The position numbers and the translations under genes are program-made. Below, in pieces: positions 54,347-61,879 of a stretch of DNA of 64,000 nucleotides. Where the stretch lies: positions 17,320 to 81,319 of the forward strand of contig CAJXHE010000001.1 of assembly GCA_913051865.1 (NCBI GenBank). Reading direction: 5' to 3'. This stretch comes from an uncultured Flavobacteriales bacterium (GTDB lineage Bacteria; Bacteroidota; Bacteroidia; Flavobacteriales_D; Sanyastnellaceae). How positions within the stretch are numbered: the stretch's first letter is position 1; every line of letters starts with the position of its first letter. The notes under the pieces are model-generated. The model saw nothing but the letters and a program-made list of their open reading frames with translations. It ran no database searches and was not told the DNA's origin.

Positions 54347-54844
54347 TTACTTTTCTGTGTCGGGTTTCTCCACCCAATCAACGGTGCTTATTAAGTTTTC
54401 TATGCGTGAATAAAGATCCTTTAGGTCAGGTCCTTCATGACGGTTAAATACAGTTTTTCCATTAATGGTGGAGATTGCTGCTGGAATATCCATGATCATC
54501 GGATTGTCGTATCGATCCTCGAGCTTGAGATATTCGGTTTTTTCAGCAAATTTAGTGATTTTAGAAATCTCAGACAGTGAAATCGTACCTGTGTATTTTC
54601 CTTCATCGATATGTCTCCCAAAGGCCTTTTCTGCAAAACGACCTACGATCAACGTGGCTTGTCCATTGTTGAGCACTGAAAAATTAAACGATGGACACGA
54701 TCCATAACACATGGTCTTTTGTAAGCCTACCGATATCTCAAGAGGTATGTATGTATTGGATACATCCTTTTTTTGATTGCAGCTTGTAAAAGCAAGTGCA
54801 ACAAACACAAGAAGATATGCGGTATTTGCTTTGCAGAAGGTCAT
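54347..54844 (-). CDS. DUF6438-type lipoprotein (unknown function)
   Basis: 165 residues. A lipoprotein signal (NTAYLLVFVALAFTSCN, Cys at about residue 22). The core LEISVGLQKTMCYGSCPSFNFSVLNNGQATLIVGRFAEKAFGRHIDEGKYTGTISLSEISKI with the C-x-x-x-C pair (MCYGSCP) is the DUF6438 pattern. It is probably anchored in the outer or inner membrane, facing the periplasm. Function is unknown. It lies 2 bases after the yidC stop on the same strand, which may imply cotranscription and an envelope role. Confidence 0.75.
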   Translation of the reverse strand: MTFCKANTAYLLVFVALAFTSCNQKKDVSNTYIPLEISVGLQKTMCYGSCPSFNFSVLNNGQATLIVGRFAEKAFGRHIDEGKYTGTISLSEISKITKFAEKTEYLKLEDRYDNPMIMDIPAAISTINGKTVFNRHEGPDLKDLYSRIENLISTVDWVEKPDTEK

Positions 54845-54846
54845 GG

Positions 54847-56778
54847 TTACTTCTTTTTACGTCTCGTTTTGGCAGCCTTTATTTCCTTTGTTTTCTTTAC
54901 TTGCTCTTTTTGCATTTCAGCGAGCCTTTCTTGGAAAGCTGATTTCTTTTTAGGGTTCTTGACGTTTTTGTCAATTTGCGCTAGAATCTTATTTTCATCA
55001 ATGAAATATCGCTTGATAATAAGCATTTGACCTATAGAAACAAGATTTGCAGCAAGGTAATAAAGGCTCAGACCTGAGGCGAATTTATTAAAGAAGAACA
55101 ACATCGTAAATGGAATGAAATTCTGAATCACCTTCATGTTGGGCATGCCCGGTTGAGTGGGTTGAGGAGGTTGCCCTGCGGTGGTCATGCGCATGTAAAA
55201 GAAGATAGAAATCGCCATGAGAACGGTAAATCCACTGATGTGACTTCCATACATCGGAATTGTAAATGGGAGATCTACGATGCTGTCGAACGCAGCGAGG
55301 TCATCTGCCCAGAGAAAGCTCTTTCCACGTAAATCAATGTTTGCGGGGAAGAAACGGAACATTGCATAGAGTATGGGCATCTGAAGCAAAGCAGGAAGAC
55401 AACCAGCCATGGGGTTTACCCCCGTATTTCGGTAGAGTTCCATTGTCGCTTGTTGACGCGCAGTACTGTCGTCCTTGTGGTCTTCGTTAATTTTCTCAAT
55501 ATCCGGACGAAGCATTTTCATCTTCGCTGAGCTCAAGAAGTTCTTCCAGGTAATCGGGAAGAGGAACATCTTAATGATGAGCGTGATAATCAAAATGATC
55601 ATTCCAGCACTGGCAATCCTTGAGTTCAGAAGGTTGTAGATTGGAAGGATGAAGTTTCGATTCACCCAACCAAAGATCCACCATCCATAATCAATGATTT
55701 TCCCAATTTCATTAAGTCCAGTATTATTAAGAAGAACAAGATCGTTTGGCCCGAAGTAGAATGAAAGCTCTTGCTCCATTGTGTTTCCTCGAACCTCTGC
55801 GATCATAGGAAGGTCGGCAGAGAAGAAAAGTGTAGAGGCTGTATCTTCTTCGAAGAGCTCATTTGTCAACACAGCCCCTTTCTCAAATCCTCCATCTTTG
55901 GACACCAACACTGAGAAGAAATCTTGTTTGAATGCCATCCATTCTAGATTGTACTCTAAGGTCTCTTCGTCTGATCGGCCTTCACTTAAGTAGTCACGTC
56001 CCCTGTCCTTTTCCTTAAAGAATATAGAGGTGTGTTGTCTTTCCCACTCTAGACCCTTTTCATTTCTTAATCCAGTTGCAGACCAAACCAAATGTTGTTT
56101 GGGTAAGATTTCTCGTCCAAGGTCTCTGAATGTTATTCGTGTATCAAGTTCATAACCTACAAGCGTGTGAACAATCTCAATTGCGCCTCCTGATTCTGTG
56201 ACCGCTTTGAGGTACATCGTACTGTCCGTCTCTGACGTTAAAAGGAATGACAGATCGCTCATTTTGATGCGTCCTGTTCCAGGTACATCAAATTGAAGAT
56301 CCATAGCGCTGTTTAAAGGGTCCCACAATTGAATGGGGTCGCCTGCACTGTAACTCACGTTTCTGACGTTTCCGTCCTTTAATGTTGCAGAGTAGGGGAG
56401 TCCACCACGTGAATTCAACTTGATTTCTAACACAGACGATATGAGCGAATATTCTTGATCATCTCCAAATACAGCCAATGCCATCGGTCCGTATTGTTTT
56501 CTGATGTCCTCGGGAATAATTACTTTGCCTGTAGAATCGGGCCCCATATTTCCAAGAAGAGAGAAGCTTTGCGCTTTTTTTTCTTCCTCTAAGAAGTTCG
56601 CTTGAGTCTCTTCAGCCTCTAAGTTCTCAGAATCTTTCTTGTTTTCACGGTCTTCTTCTGCCTCAGCTTCCAGTCGCTCCATCTCTGCGATTTCTTCCTG
56701 AGAAGGTGCTGTATACCAATTGTAGCCCATTAAGAGCCCGAACATCAGTAAAAAACCTAAAATTGTATTTCTATCCAT
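54847..56778 (-). CDS. yidC: Membrane protein insertase YidC
   Basis: 643 residues. N-terminal TM (NTILGFLLMFGLLMGYNWYT), an acidic coiled linker (EEIAEMERLEAEAEEDRENKK), a large periplasmic beta-sandwich domain (about 100-360), then the conserved five-TM insertase core (IASAGMIILIITLIIKMFLFPITWKNFLSSAKMKMLRPDIEKI, NPMAGCLPALLQMPILYAMFRFFP, FIPFTMLFFFNKFASGLSLYYLAANLVSIGQMLII) and a basic tail (KTRRKKK). It inserts inner-membrane proteins with or without Sec. Normal length. A TAACTTCG box lies 7 bases before the ATG. Confidence 0.97.
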   Translation of the reverse strand: MDRNTILGFLLMFGLLMGYNWYTAPSQEEIAEMERLEAEAEEDRENKKDSENLEAEETQANFLEEEKKAQSFSLLGNMGPDSTGKVIIPEDIRKQYGPMALAVFGDDQEYSLISSVLEIKLNSRGGLPYSATLKDGNVRNVSYSAGDPIQLWDPLNSAMDLQFDVPGTGRIKMSDLSFLLTSETDSTMYLKAVTESGGAIEIVHTLVGYELDTRITFRDLGREILPKQHLVWSATGLRNEKGLEWERQHTSIFFKEKDRGRDYLSEGRSDEETLEYNLEWMAFKQDFFSVLVSKDGGFEKGAVLTNELFEEDTASTLFFSADLPMIAEVRGNTMEQELSFYFGPNDLVLLNNTGLNEIGKIIDYGWWIFGWVNRNFILPIYNLLNSRIASAGMIILIITLIIKMFLFPITWKNFLSSAKMKMLRPDIEKINEDHKDDSTARQQATMELYRNTGVNPMAGCLPALLQMPILYAMFRFFPANIDLRGKSFLWADDLAAFDSIVDLPFTIPMYGSHISGFTVLMAISIFFYMRMTTAGQPPQPTQPGMPNMKVIQNFIPFTMLFFFNKFASGLSLYYLAANLVSIGQMLIIKRYFIDENKILAQIDKNVKNPKKKSAFQERLAEMQKEQVKKTKEIKAAKTRRKKK

Positions 56779-56785
56779 TGCGGCG

Positions 56786-56793
56786 CGAAGTTA
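56786..56793 (-). promoter_or_regulatory. -7-like box of yidC
   Basis: The minus strand reads TAACTTCG, 7 bases before the yidC ATG. It separates yidC from the kdsC operon, whose last stop is at 56826. Confidence 0.4.
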
Positions 56794-56825
56794 GTTAAGT
56801 AAGCCGAAAATCGAATCGCGTTTTA

Positions 56826-57344
56826 TCACCATTTGTGAGCATGCTTTGAAGCCCAAATCCCTTTTAATCTCATGGCTTGCTCAATTAAATCTCTCACACA
56901 GCCCTTCCCGCCATTTTTCGGGCTGATGTAATGTGCGACACTCCTGATTTCTTCAACGGCATCGTCAGGGGCGACTGCCAAACCGACTTCACGCATCGCA
57001 GGTAAATCAGGGATGTCGTCCCCCATGTATGCGACCTTGCTTAGGGAGATGTCCAGTTTCAGGCACAGTGTTTTCAATGATTCGAGTTTATCCTCACACC
57101 CAAGGTGTACTTCTGTGACGCCGAGTTTTCTCATTCTGTCGCCCACGGCCTTATCATTGCCTCCGGTTAATACAGCAATCTTTAATCCTTGTTTCACGGC
57201 CCATTGAACCGCATAGCCATCACGTGTAGATGCTTGTCTGACTTGAGACCCGTCAGGAAATAACAGTACGATTCCGTCTGTAAAAACACCGTCGTAATCA
57301 AATACAAAAATCTCTATTTCGGCAAGTTTTGTTTTATAATTCAT
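56826..57344 (-). CDS. kdsC: KdsC-type HAD phosphatase (3-deoxy-D-manno-octulosonate 8-phosphate phosphatase)
   Basis: 172 residues. HAD motif I is EIFVFDYDGVFTDGIVLLFPDGSQVRQASTRDGYAVQWAVKQGLKIAVLTGG, motif III K in EDKLESLK and motif IV YMGDDIPDLPAMREVGLAVAP. The D-x-D-G-V-x-T-D-G pattern is typical of KdsC, which makes free Kdo for LPS. Without a Kdo operon in view the exact substrate is inferred. The start overlaps the end of the DUF2520 gene by 11 bases; a DUF2520-KdsC pair is frequent in Bacteroidota. Confidence 0.85.
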   Translation of the reverse strand: MNYKTKLAEIEIFVFDYDGVFTDGIVLLFPDGSQVRQASTRDGYAVQWAVKQGLKIAVLTGGNDKAVGDRMRKLGVTEVHLGCEDKLESLKTLCLKLDISLSKVAYMGDDIPDLPAMREVGLAVAPDDAVEEIRSVAHYISPKNGGKGCVRDLIEQAMRLKGIWASKHAHKW

Positions 57345-58119
57345 GGCTGTCTGCGATATGCTTGCTTACAAACTTGTAAAATTCAGTAAGTGCTTTGTTG
57401 TTTGAAAATCCTTTGAGTAATTCCAAGTGTTTCATTTGGCTTCCAAGATCTTTTCTAAGGGCGACGCCGGTCTGAAGTGAATATGAATTTCCCGATTTGG
57501 CGCCTTCCATCAATCCTTCTGCCAGGGGTCTCATCAGGTCTTTCGGTAAACCTTCTTCATCTAGAATTTGTTGCGAGAGCGCGAAGCAGTGATTTGAGAA
57601 GTTGTGTGTAAACACAGCTGCCAAATGGATTTTTGCGCGTGTTTGTGAGGATGCGTTAAAGGGTATTCCTCCACTTTCTTTCACCAACCTGTGAAGCATC
57701 GCTTGAAATTCCTTTGAGCCAGCTTCCACAGCGAAAGGTACCTCTGTGAGGTCTTCCACATGTGTGTTTGCACTGAAGCTTTTGATAGGCCAAATCACAC
57801 CATTCTCTCCACCTAAAACATCCTTGTCAGTCACGCCAGAAGTGTGGAATCTTTTGACTTTGTGAGGCAATGATTGTGCGACCTCTCGGATTGCGTCATC
57901 ACTGACTAACACCGCCACGGCATCAATGTCTGTGGACAATGTCGCGAGGTCATCGACAACGACTGCATTAAGTTTACGGCCTAATTCCTGAGCTCGATCT
58001 TGAGACCGTCCCCAAACCTCAACGATCTCTACACCCCCCTTTTGCCATGCCTGCCCGAGCGCTTGCGCCACTCTCCCTGTGCCAGCGATACTCATACGTA
58101 TGGGTTTAGAGATATTCAT
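57334..58119 (-). CDS. DUF2520 Rossmann-like protein
   Basis: The track ORF begins at 58200, but the ATG at 58119 (MNISKPIRMSIAGTGRVAQALGQAWQKGGVEIVEVWGRS) is the more likely start because it forms an ATGA overlap with the preceding gene. This gives 261 residues: an NAD(P)-binding Rossmann half (IAGTGRVAQALG, AVAVLVSDDAIREVAQSL) and the DUF2520 helical half (AKIHLAAVFTHNFSNHCFALSQQIL). It is related to pyrroline-5-carboxylate and ketopantoate reductase folds; the true reaction is not known. It is the third gene of a four-gene overlapped operon. Confidence 0.85.
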   Translation of the reverse strand: MNISKPIRMSIAGTGRVAQALGQAWQKGGVEIVEVWGRSQDRAQELGRKLNAVVVDDLATLSTDIDAVAVLVSDDAIREVAQSLPHKVKRFHTSGVTDKDVLGGENGVIWPIKSFSANTHVEDLTEVPFAVEAGSKEFQAMLHRLVKESGGIPFNASSQTRAKIHLAAVFTHNFSNHCFALSQQILDEEGLPKDLMRPLAEGLMEGAKSGNSYSLQTGVALRKDLGSQMKHLELLKGFSNNKALTEFYKFVSKHIADSHEL

Positions 58120-59069
58120 TCGGGTGTGGTTTGGACGGAATGATTGCGTTTCGAAAACAGTTGAATAATCCCGAAAGCTACGAGAAAAACACCAAACCAA
58201 ACCATGACGACTAGCTTGTATCGCGTGACGCGAAGCGCAATGATATTTGTGTGTTTCTTTGCCTTAGATTCTTCAATAATTTCCGTTTTTACGGTTGACC
58301 AAAAATTGTATTGAAGCGAGGCGGTGATGTCTTCCCCAGGAACCCCATTTTCCCATTCTTGAGCGGTCTCTTTTTGCGTTTTGTTAGGGAAGGGAATGCT
58401 GTTCCAAACGTCTTCTATGTCTGAAAAAAACGCTGCAGAGGCCAAATGTGTTTTGTTGGCTTTAAAAAACAGCTCGTCAAACCTGACAATGGCGCCTTTT
58501 TCATAACAATTGGGAATTCTTTCAAGGATGATTATTTCTTCGTCGGATACTGCATCTAATAATGGGGCGCAAATAAAATAGGATTCCATTTTCACGGTGT
58601 CTCCTTTGAAGATGTAAAGCGTGTCATTCCCATTCGTTCTCGAGATCACCTCTTTTGAGAGATCTACGTAAACCGCTCCAGAACAGACAGTTGCGATACC
58701 GATAAAAACCAGGGTTCCCTTTGGTTGAATGACTGCGTATGATAACCCCGTATAGAGAGATGCAAAGAACAGCACCAAATGGGGGTATTCATGAGGGTCA
58801 GCTTGTAAATGATTCTGGAGAATTAATGTAAGGAACGTTGATATGGTGACTGCGAGTAGGGGGCGCCAAAGTGCTTTCCTGGTTTTTAAGAAAGGAAGTG
58901 TGCCTGAAAGAAACAGCAAAAGAGTGAGCAGGGGGATTCCCAGTCTGACAAGTATATCCTCAAATTGGGGGAATAAAATCAGTGAGACGGCTGTTAGGAT
59001 TGCAAATAACAGAAGTGCATTTCTTAGAAAGAAAGTAAGTTCAATAAAGGTGGCACGCCCCTTTTGCAT
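58116..59069 (-). CDS. Hypothetical membrane protein with a large extracytoplasmic loop
   Basis: 317 residues, not recognised. Five hydrophobic spans in the N-terminal 135 residues (ALLLFAILTAVSLILF, IPLLTLLLFLSGTLPFL, LAVTISTFLTLIL, LVLFFASLYTGLSYAV, GTLVFIGIATVCSGAVYV), a soluble region about 140-280 with two cysteines (YFICAPLLD, RIPNCYEKG), and one C-terminal span (LVVMVWFGVFLVAFGIIQLF) with a basic tail. The stop overlaps the DUF2520 start by 4 bases and the start overlaps the exonuclease stop by one base. Confidence 0.6.
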   Translation of the reverse strand: MQKGRATFIELTFFLRNALLLFAILTAVSLILFPQFEDILVRLGIPLLTLLLFLSGTLPFLKTRKALWRPLLAVTISTFLTLILQNHLQADPHEYPHLVLFFASLYTGLSYAVIQPKGTLVFIGIATVCSGAVYVDLSKEVISRTNGNDTLYIFKGDTVKMESYFICAPLLDAVSDEEIIILERIPNCYEKGAIVRFDELFFKANKTHLASAAFFSDIEDVWNSIPFPNKTQKETAQEWENGVPGEDITASLQYNFWSTVKTEIIEESKAKKHTNIIALRVTRYKLVVMVWFGVFLVAFGIIQLFSKRNHSVQTTPE

Positions 59070-59620
59070 TAAACGATATTCATAGGTTTTGCAACTTTAA
59101 TAAAGAGTTCAGCCATATTTCTGGCATCGGCGATTGCTCTATGTTGCGTCCCATTAAACTCGAGTCCTTCATGAATCAGTGCGTTCTTAAGTCCGATTTG
59201 ATTCTTTGCACCTTTGTATTTGCTGTAATGTCTCTGAAGGCAAGCCCAATACTTTAACCAGTCAAGTTTTAGGTTGTGATGTCTTGCGTCTGCGACAAAC
59301 TGCCTGTGGTCAAATTCGCCCCAACTGAAGAGTGCTGTTCTGGCCGAAGCACAATCCATCCAGTCTTCAAATCGTTTAATAACAACATTAAAATGATCTG
59401 CGTACTCAACGTCTTCTTGTGTTATGCTTGTCAGTTTCGTGCAAAATTTATCAATCTGGGGATGTATCACAGGAAGGATGAACTCACTGAATTCATCGAC
59501 GATTTCCAAATCCTCATTGACTCTAACGGCTCCGATTTCAATAATTTCTACCTGCCTAGGTTTGGGGCTTCTCCAACAAGTCGCCTCTAAATCATATATA
59601 ATAAATTGTCTTTTTGACAT
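59069..59620 (-). CDS. ERI-1/KapD-like 3'-5' exonuclease
   Basis: 183 residues of the DEDDh exonuclease fold. The motif QFIIYDLEATCWRSPKPRQVEIIEIGAV and the downstream PQIDKFCTKLTSITQEDVEYADHF closely follow the ERI-1/Thex1/KapD subfamily (DxEATCW, P..FCT.LT.ITQ), distinct from DnaQ. The third motif NGTQHRAIADARNMAELFI supplies the catalytic His and Asp. ERI-1 family enzymes trim RNA in eukaryotes; the bacterial role is uncertain (RNA or DNA 3' ends). A TATCTTTA box lies 7 bases before the ATG. First gene of the exo-membrane-DUF2520-kdsC operon. Confidence 0.83.
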   Translation of the reverse strand: MSKRQFIIYDLEATCWRSPKPRQVEIIEIGAVRVNEDLEIVDEFSEFILPVIHPQIDKFCTKLTSITQEDVEYADHFNVVIKRFEDWMDCASARTALFSWGEFDHRQFVADARHHNLKLDWLKYWACLQRHYSKYKGAKNQIGLKNALIHEGLEFNGTQHRAIADARNMAELFIKVAKPMNIV

Positions 59621-59627
59621 CGATGTG

Positions 59628-59635
59628 TAAAGATA
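59628..59635 (-). promoter_or_regulatory. -7 box of the ERI-1-like exonuclease operon
   Basis: The minus strand reads TATCTTTA, 7 bases before the ATG at 59620, in the 31-base gap after accC. Confidence 0.45.
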
Positions 59636-59651
59636 CTTTACGCTGAGCCCA

Positions 59652-61160
59652 TTATCTCTCTTCTCGGTTTCTCCAAGGTGATCGAATGGTTACAATAGCA
59701 TTTTCTTGTTGAACTTTGGTTTTTTCGTCATTGACTCTTTGACTGAGTTCAGCGACCAGTGAGGCAAATATCTCGTCATCTACCGGAAGTTCTCGAATGA
59801 GCTTCTCGGCAGTAAAATGATCATTGACAAATCCAGTGTCGAAGTTTCCTGATCGAAACGCCTCGTGGTTTATCGCAAAACGGCCGAAGTCGAGCGTTGT
59901 TCTTACACCGCGAATCTCGTAGTTATCTATTGCATGAAGCATTTTCTCAATACAAGCTTCACGTGAAGAAGCATGCACGATCAATTTTGCGAGCATGGGG
60001 TCATAATGTATGCTCACTTCTCCACCTTGAATGACGCCATCGTCAACTCTGATTCCTGGTCCGACAGGAGGGACGTACTTGTTCAGGATTCCAGTTCCAG
60101 GAAGAAATCCCTTTGAGGCGTCTTCTGCATATACCCTTAATTCTATTGAATGTCCTGCGATACTTAAGTCACCCTGTGAAAAGGACAATTCTTGGCCTTC
60201 TGCGATCCTGATTTGTTCTCTAACCAAATCAATTCCGGTGATAAATTCTGTGACGGGATGTTCTACTTGAAGTCGGGTATTCATTTCAAGGAAGAAGAAG
60301 TTTTTATCTGCATCGACGAGAAATTCAACTGTTCCTGCCCCTACATAATTGCAAGCGCGAGCAACTTCGATGGCGCACTGCCCCATCTCATTTCTTAATG
60401 TATCATCGAGTAACGATGACGGTGCTTCTTCGACCACTTTTTGGTGCCTGCGTTGAATGCTACATTCACGTTCAAACAAATGCACACAATTGCCGTGCAT
60501 ATCTGCCAATACCTGGACTTCGATATGTCTGGGTTGAAGCACCAATCGTTCCATAAATACGGCACCGTTTCCGAAAGACCTTTCAGCCTCAGAAATGGCC
60601 CTGGTCAGCTCTTCTTCAACGTCTTCAATTTCAAAAACAGACCTCATTCCTTTTCCTCCTCCTCCTGCGCTCGCTTTGATGATGAGTGGCATGCCAATTC
60701 TATGCGCTTCCTTTAAAGCTTCTTTTGAATCTGAAATGGCGCCATCTGTTCCAGGAACTAAGGGGATGTTTCTCGCTTTTACGGCTTCTTTTGCTTGAAG
60801 CTTGTCACCCATTGTTCTTATTGCCATTGTGCCAGGCCCTATAAAAGCAATGCCTGCTTTTTCGACGCATTCAGCAAATTCAGCGTTCTCAGATAGAAAA
60901 CCATATCCAGGGTGGATTCCGTTTGCCCCCGTATCAATTGCTGCTTGTAAGACCTTATCTGAGAGAAGGTAACTCTCTGAGGAAGGTCCTGGACCTAAAC
61001 AAACGGCTTCATCAGCGGCCATAACGTGGGGAGCAACAACATCTGTTTCTGAATAAACAGCCACAGTAGAAATTCCCATTTCTTGAGCAGTACGAATAAT
61101 TCTCAAAGCAATCTCGCCTCTGTTGGCGATTAAAATCTTTGTAATTTTTCGGTTCGTCAT
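59652..61160 (-). CDS. accC: Biotin carboxylase subunit of an acyl-CoA carboxylase
   Basis: 502 residues. The ATP-grasp biotin carboxylase fold: KILIANRGEIALRIIRTAQEMG, HPGYGFLSENAEFAE, ASAGGGGKGMRSV (ATP), ERECSIQRRHQKVVEEAPS, LEMNTRLQVEHPVTE and RVYAEDASKGFLPGTG. It charges biotin on a carrier protein with CO2. It has no biotinyl domain, and no accB or carboxyltransferase adjoins. The C-terminal end (EVSIHYDPMLAKLIVHASSREACIEKM and FDTGFVNDHF) looks more like the propionyl/acetyl-CoA carboxylase alpha chains than like the 450-residue fatty-acid AccC, so the symbol is tentative. It lies 43 bases after the ffs RNA gene. Confidence 0.9.
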   Translation of the reverse strand: MTNRKITKILIANRGEIALRIIRTAQEMGISTVAVYSETDVVAPHVMAADEAVCLGPGPSSESYLLSDKVLQAAIDTGANGIHPGYGFLSENAEFAECVEKAGIAFIGPGTMAIRTMGDKLQAKEAVKARNIPLVPGTDGAISDSKEALKEAHRIGMPLIIKASAGGGGKGMRSVFEIEDVEEELTRAISEAERSFGNGAVFMERLVLQPRHIEVQVLADMHGNCVHLFERECSIQRRHQKVVEEAPSSLLDDTLRNEMGQCAIEVARACNYVGAGTVEFLVDADKNFFFLEMNTRLQVEHPVTEFITGIDLVREQIRIAEGQELSFSQGDLSIAGHSIELRVYAEDASKGFLPGTGILNKYVPPVGPGIRVDDGVIQGGEVSIHYDPMLAKLIVHASSREACIEKMLHAIDNYEIRGVRTTLDFGRFAINHEAFRSGNFDTGFVNDHFTAEKLIRELPVDDEIFASLVAELSQRVNDEKTKVQQENAIVTIRSPWRNREER

Positions 61161-61203
61161 TATTCGTTGTCTGATTTCTGATTCAAAATCGAGGCATAAT
61201 AAA

Positions 61204-61300
61204 GGGGCAAGCGATTCTTATCGCACCGCTCAACCGCATACCCTTGCTGCCTTCCGGCCCTGGGGGGTTCAGCGGGAGCTGGTCGTAAGAGACTTGCCCC
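61204..61300 (-). ncRNA. ffs: Signal recognition particle RNA (4.5S-type, ffs)
   Basis: Not in the ORF track. The minus strand gives a 97-base RNA closed by GGGGCAAG at the 5' end and CTTGCCCC at the 3' end. The apical part contains GGGCCGGAAGGCAGCAAGGG, which is the SRP domain IV core with the GGAA tetraloop and the asymmetric bulge that binds Ffh. Length and stem ends agree with the short bacterial 4.5S RNA, and a perfect TATCTTTG box lies 5 bases before the first G. It forms the signal recognition particle with Ffh to target membrane proteins. A T-rich stretch follows the 3' end and may serve as the terminator. Confidence 0.96.
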
Positions 61301-61305
61301 AAGTG

Positions 61306-61313
61306 CAAAGATA
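61306..61313 (-). promoter_or_regulatory. -7 promoter box of ffs
   Basis: The minus strand reads TATCTTTG, a perfect consensus 5 bases upstream of the predicted first nucleotide of the SRP RNA. Because the RNA end can be inferred from the stem, this fixes the box-to-start distance at about 5-6 bases and supports reading the boxes of the protein genes as leaderless. Confidence 0.7.
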
Positions 61314-61319
61314 AGGTAG

Positions 61320-61327
61320 TATCTTTC
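61320..61327 (+). promoter_or_regulatory. -7-like box of the DUF4199 gene
   Basis: TATCTTTC ends 4 bases before the ATG at 61332, with a TTG at 61294-61296 (23 bases upstream) inside ffs. It lies 6 bases from the ffs box and mirrors it. Confidence 0.5.
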
Positions 61328-61331
61328 CGGC

Positions 61332-61871
61332 ATGAGAATAAATCAACTAGTTTGGCAACATGGAGGGATGGCTGCTCTTATTTCAGTTATTCTCAGCTTA
61401 GTAGCTTATATTTTAGGTGTAGAATTGCTTGTCGGATGGCAGCTAGGGCTGGCCCAATCGGTACTTATCATCACGACAATGATCATTGTGAGCAGAGCAA
61501 TTCGTCGTGATGAGGGTGGGTTTATTTCATATTGGCGCGTTTTTCAACACATCATCTTGTCTTTGCTTTGTATCCTCTTCGCTTCTGCAGTATTTAATTT
61601 CGTATTATTCAACATTATAAACCCAGAACTAGTCGATGTTGTTGTGGATATAAGCCTTGAAAAAGTGGAGGAGATGATGATTTCGTTTGGACTAGAGGGT
61701 GATTTGCTTCAAGAAACACTTATTGAAACTGAGAAGGAAATACGCAATGGATATTCGCTTATAGGTTCTATTAAAGGTGTTGTGTTTTCTACTATATTCG
61801 GAGCAATAATCGCGCTGATTGTTTCAGCTACTCAGTATAAAATCGACCATCAAAAACCGAATTTTAATTAA
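61332..61871 (+). CDS. DUF4199 membrane protein
   Basis: 179 residues with four hydrophobic spans (MAALISVILSLVAYILGVELLVG, LGLAQSVLIITTMIIVSRAIRRDEGGFISYWRVFQHIILSLLCILFASAVFNFVLFNIINP, LIGSIKGVVFSTIFGAIIALIVSAT). The sequence IIVSRAIRRDEGGFISYWRVFQ fits the DUF4199 pattern, in which a short F.G...F.GF-type loop is common. Nothing is known of the function. It lies 8 bases before a GT2 of the DPM1 type, an association I know from other Bacteroidota. It is divergent from ffs and has a leaderless-looking start. Confidence 0.8.
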   Translation: MRINQLVWQHGGMAALISVILSLVAYILGVELLVGWQLGLAQSVLIITTMIIVSRAIRRDEGGFISYWRVFQHIILSLLCILFASAVFNFVLFNIINPELVDVVVDISLEKVEEMMISFGLEGDLLQETLIETEKEIRNGYSLIGSIKGVVFSTIFGAIIALIVSATQYKIDHQKPNFN

Positions 61872-61879
61872 TTCTACCC

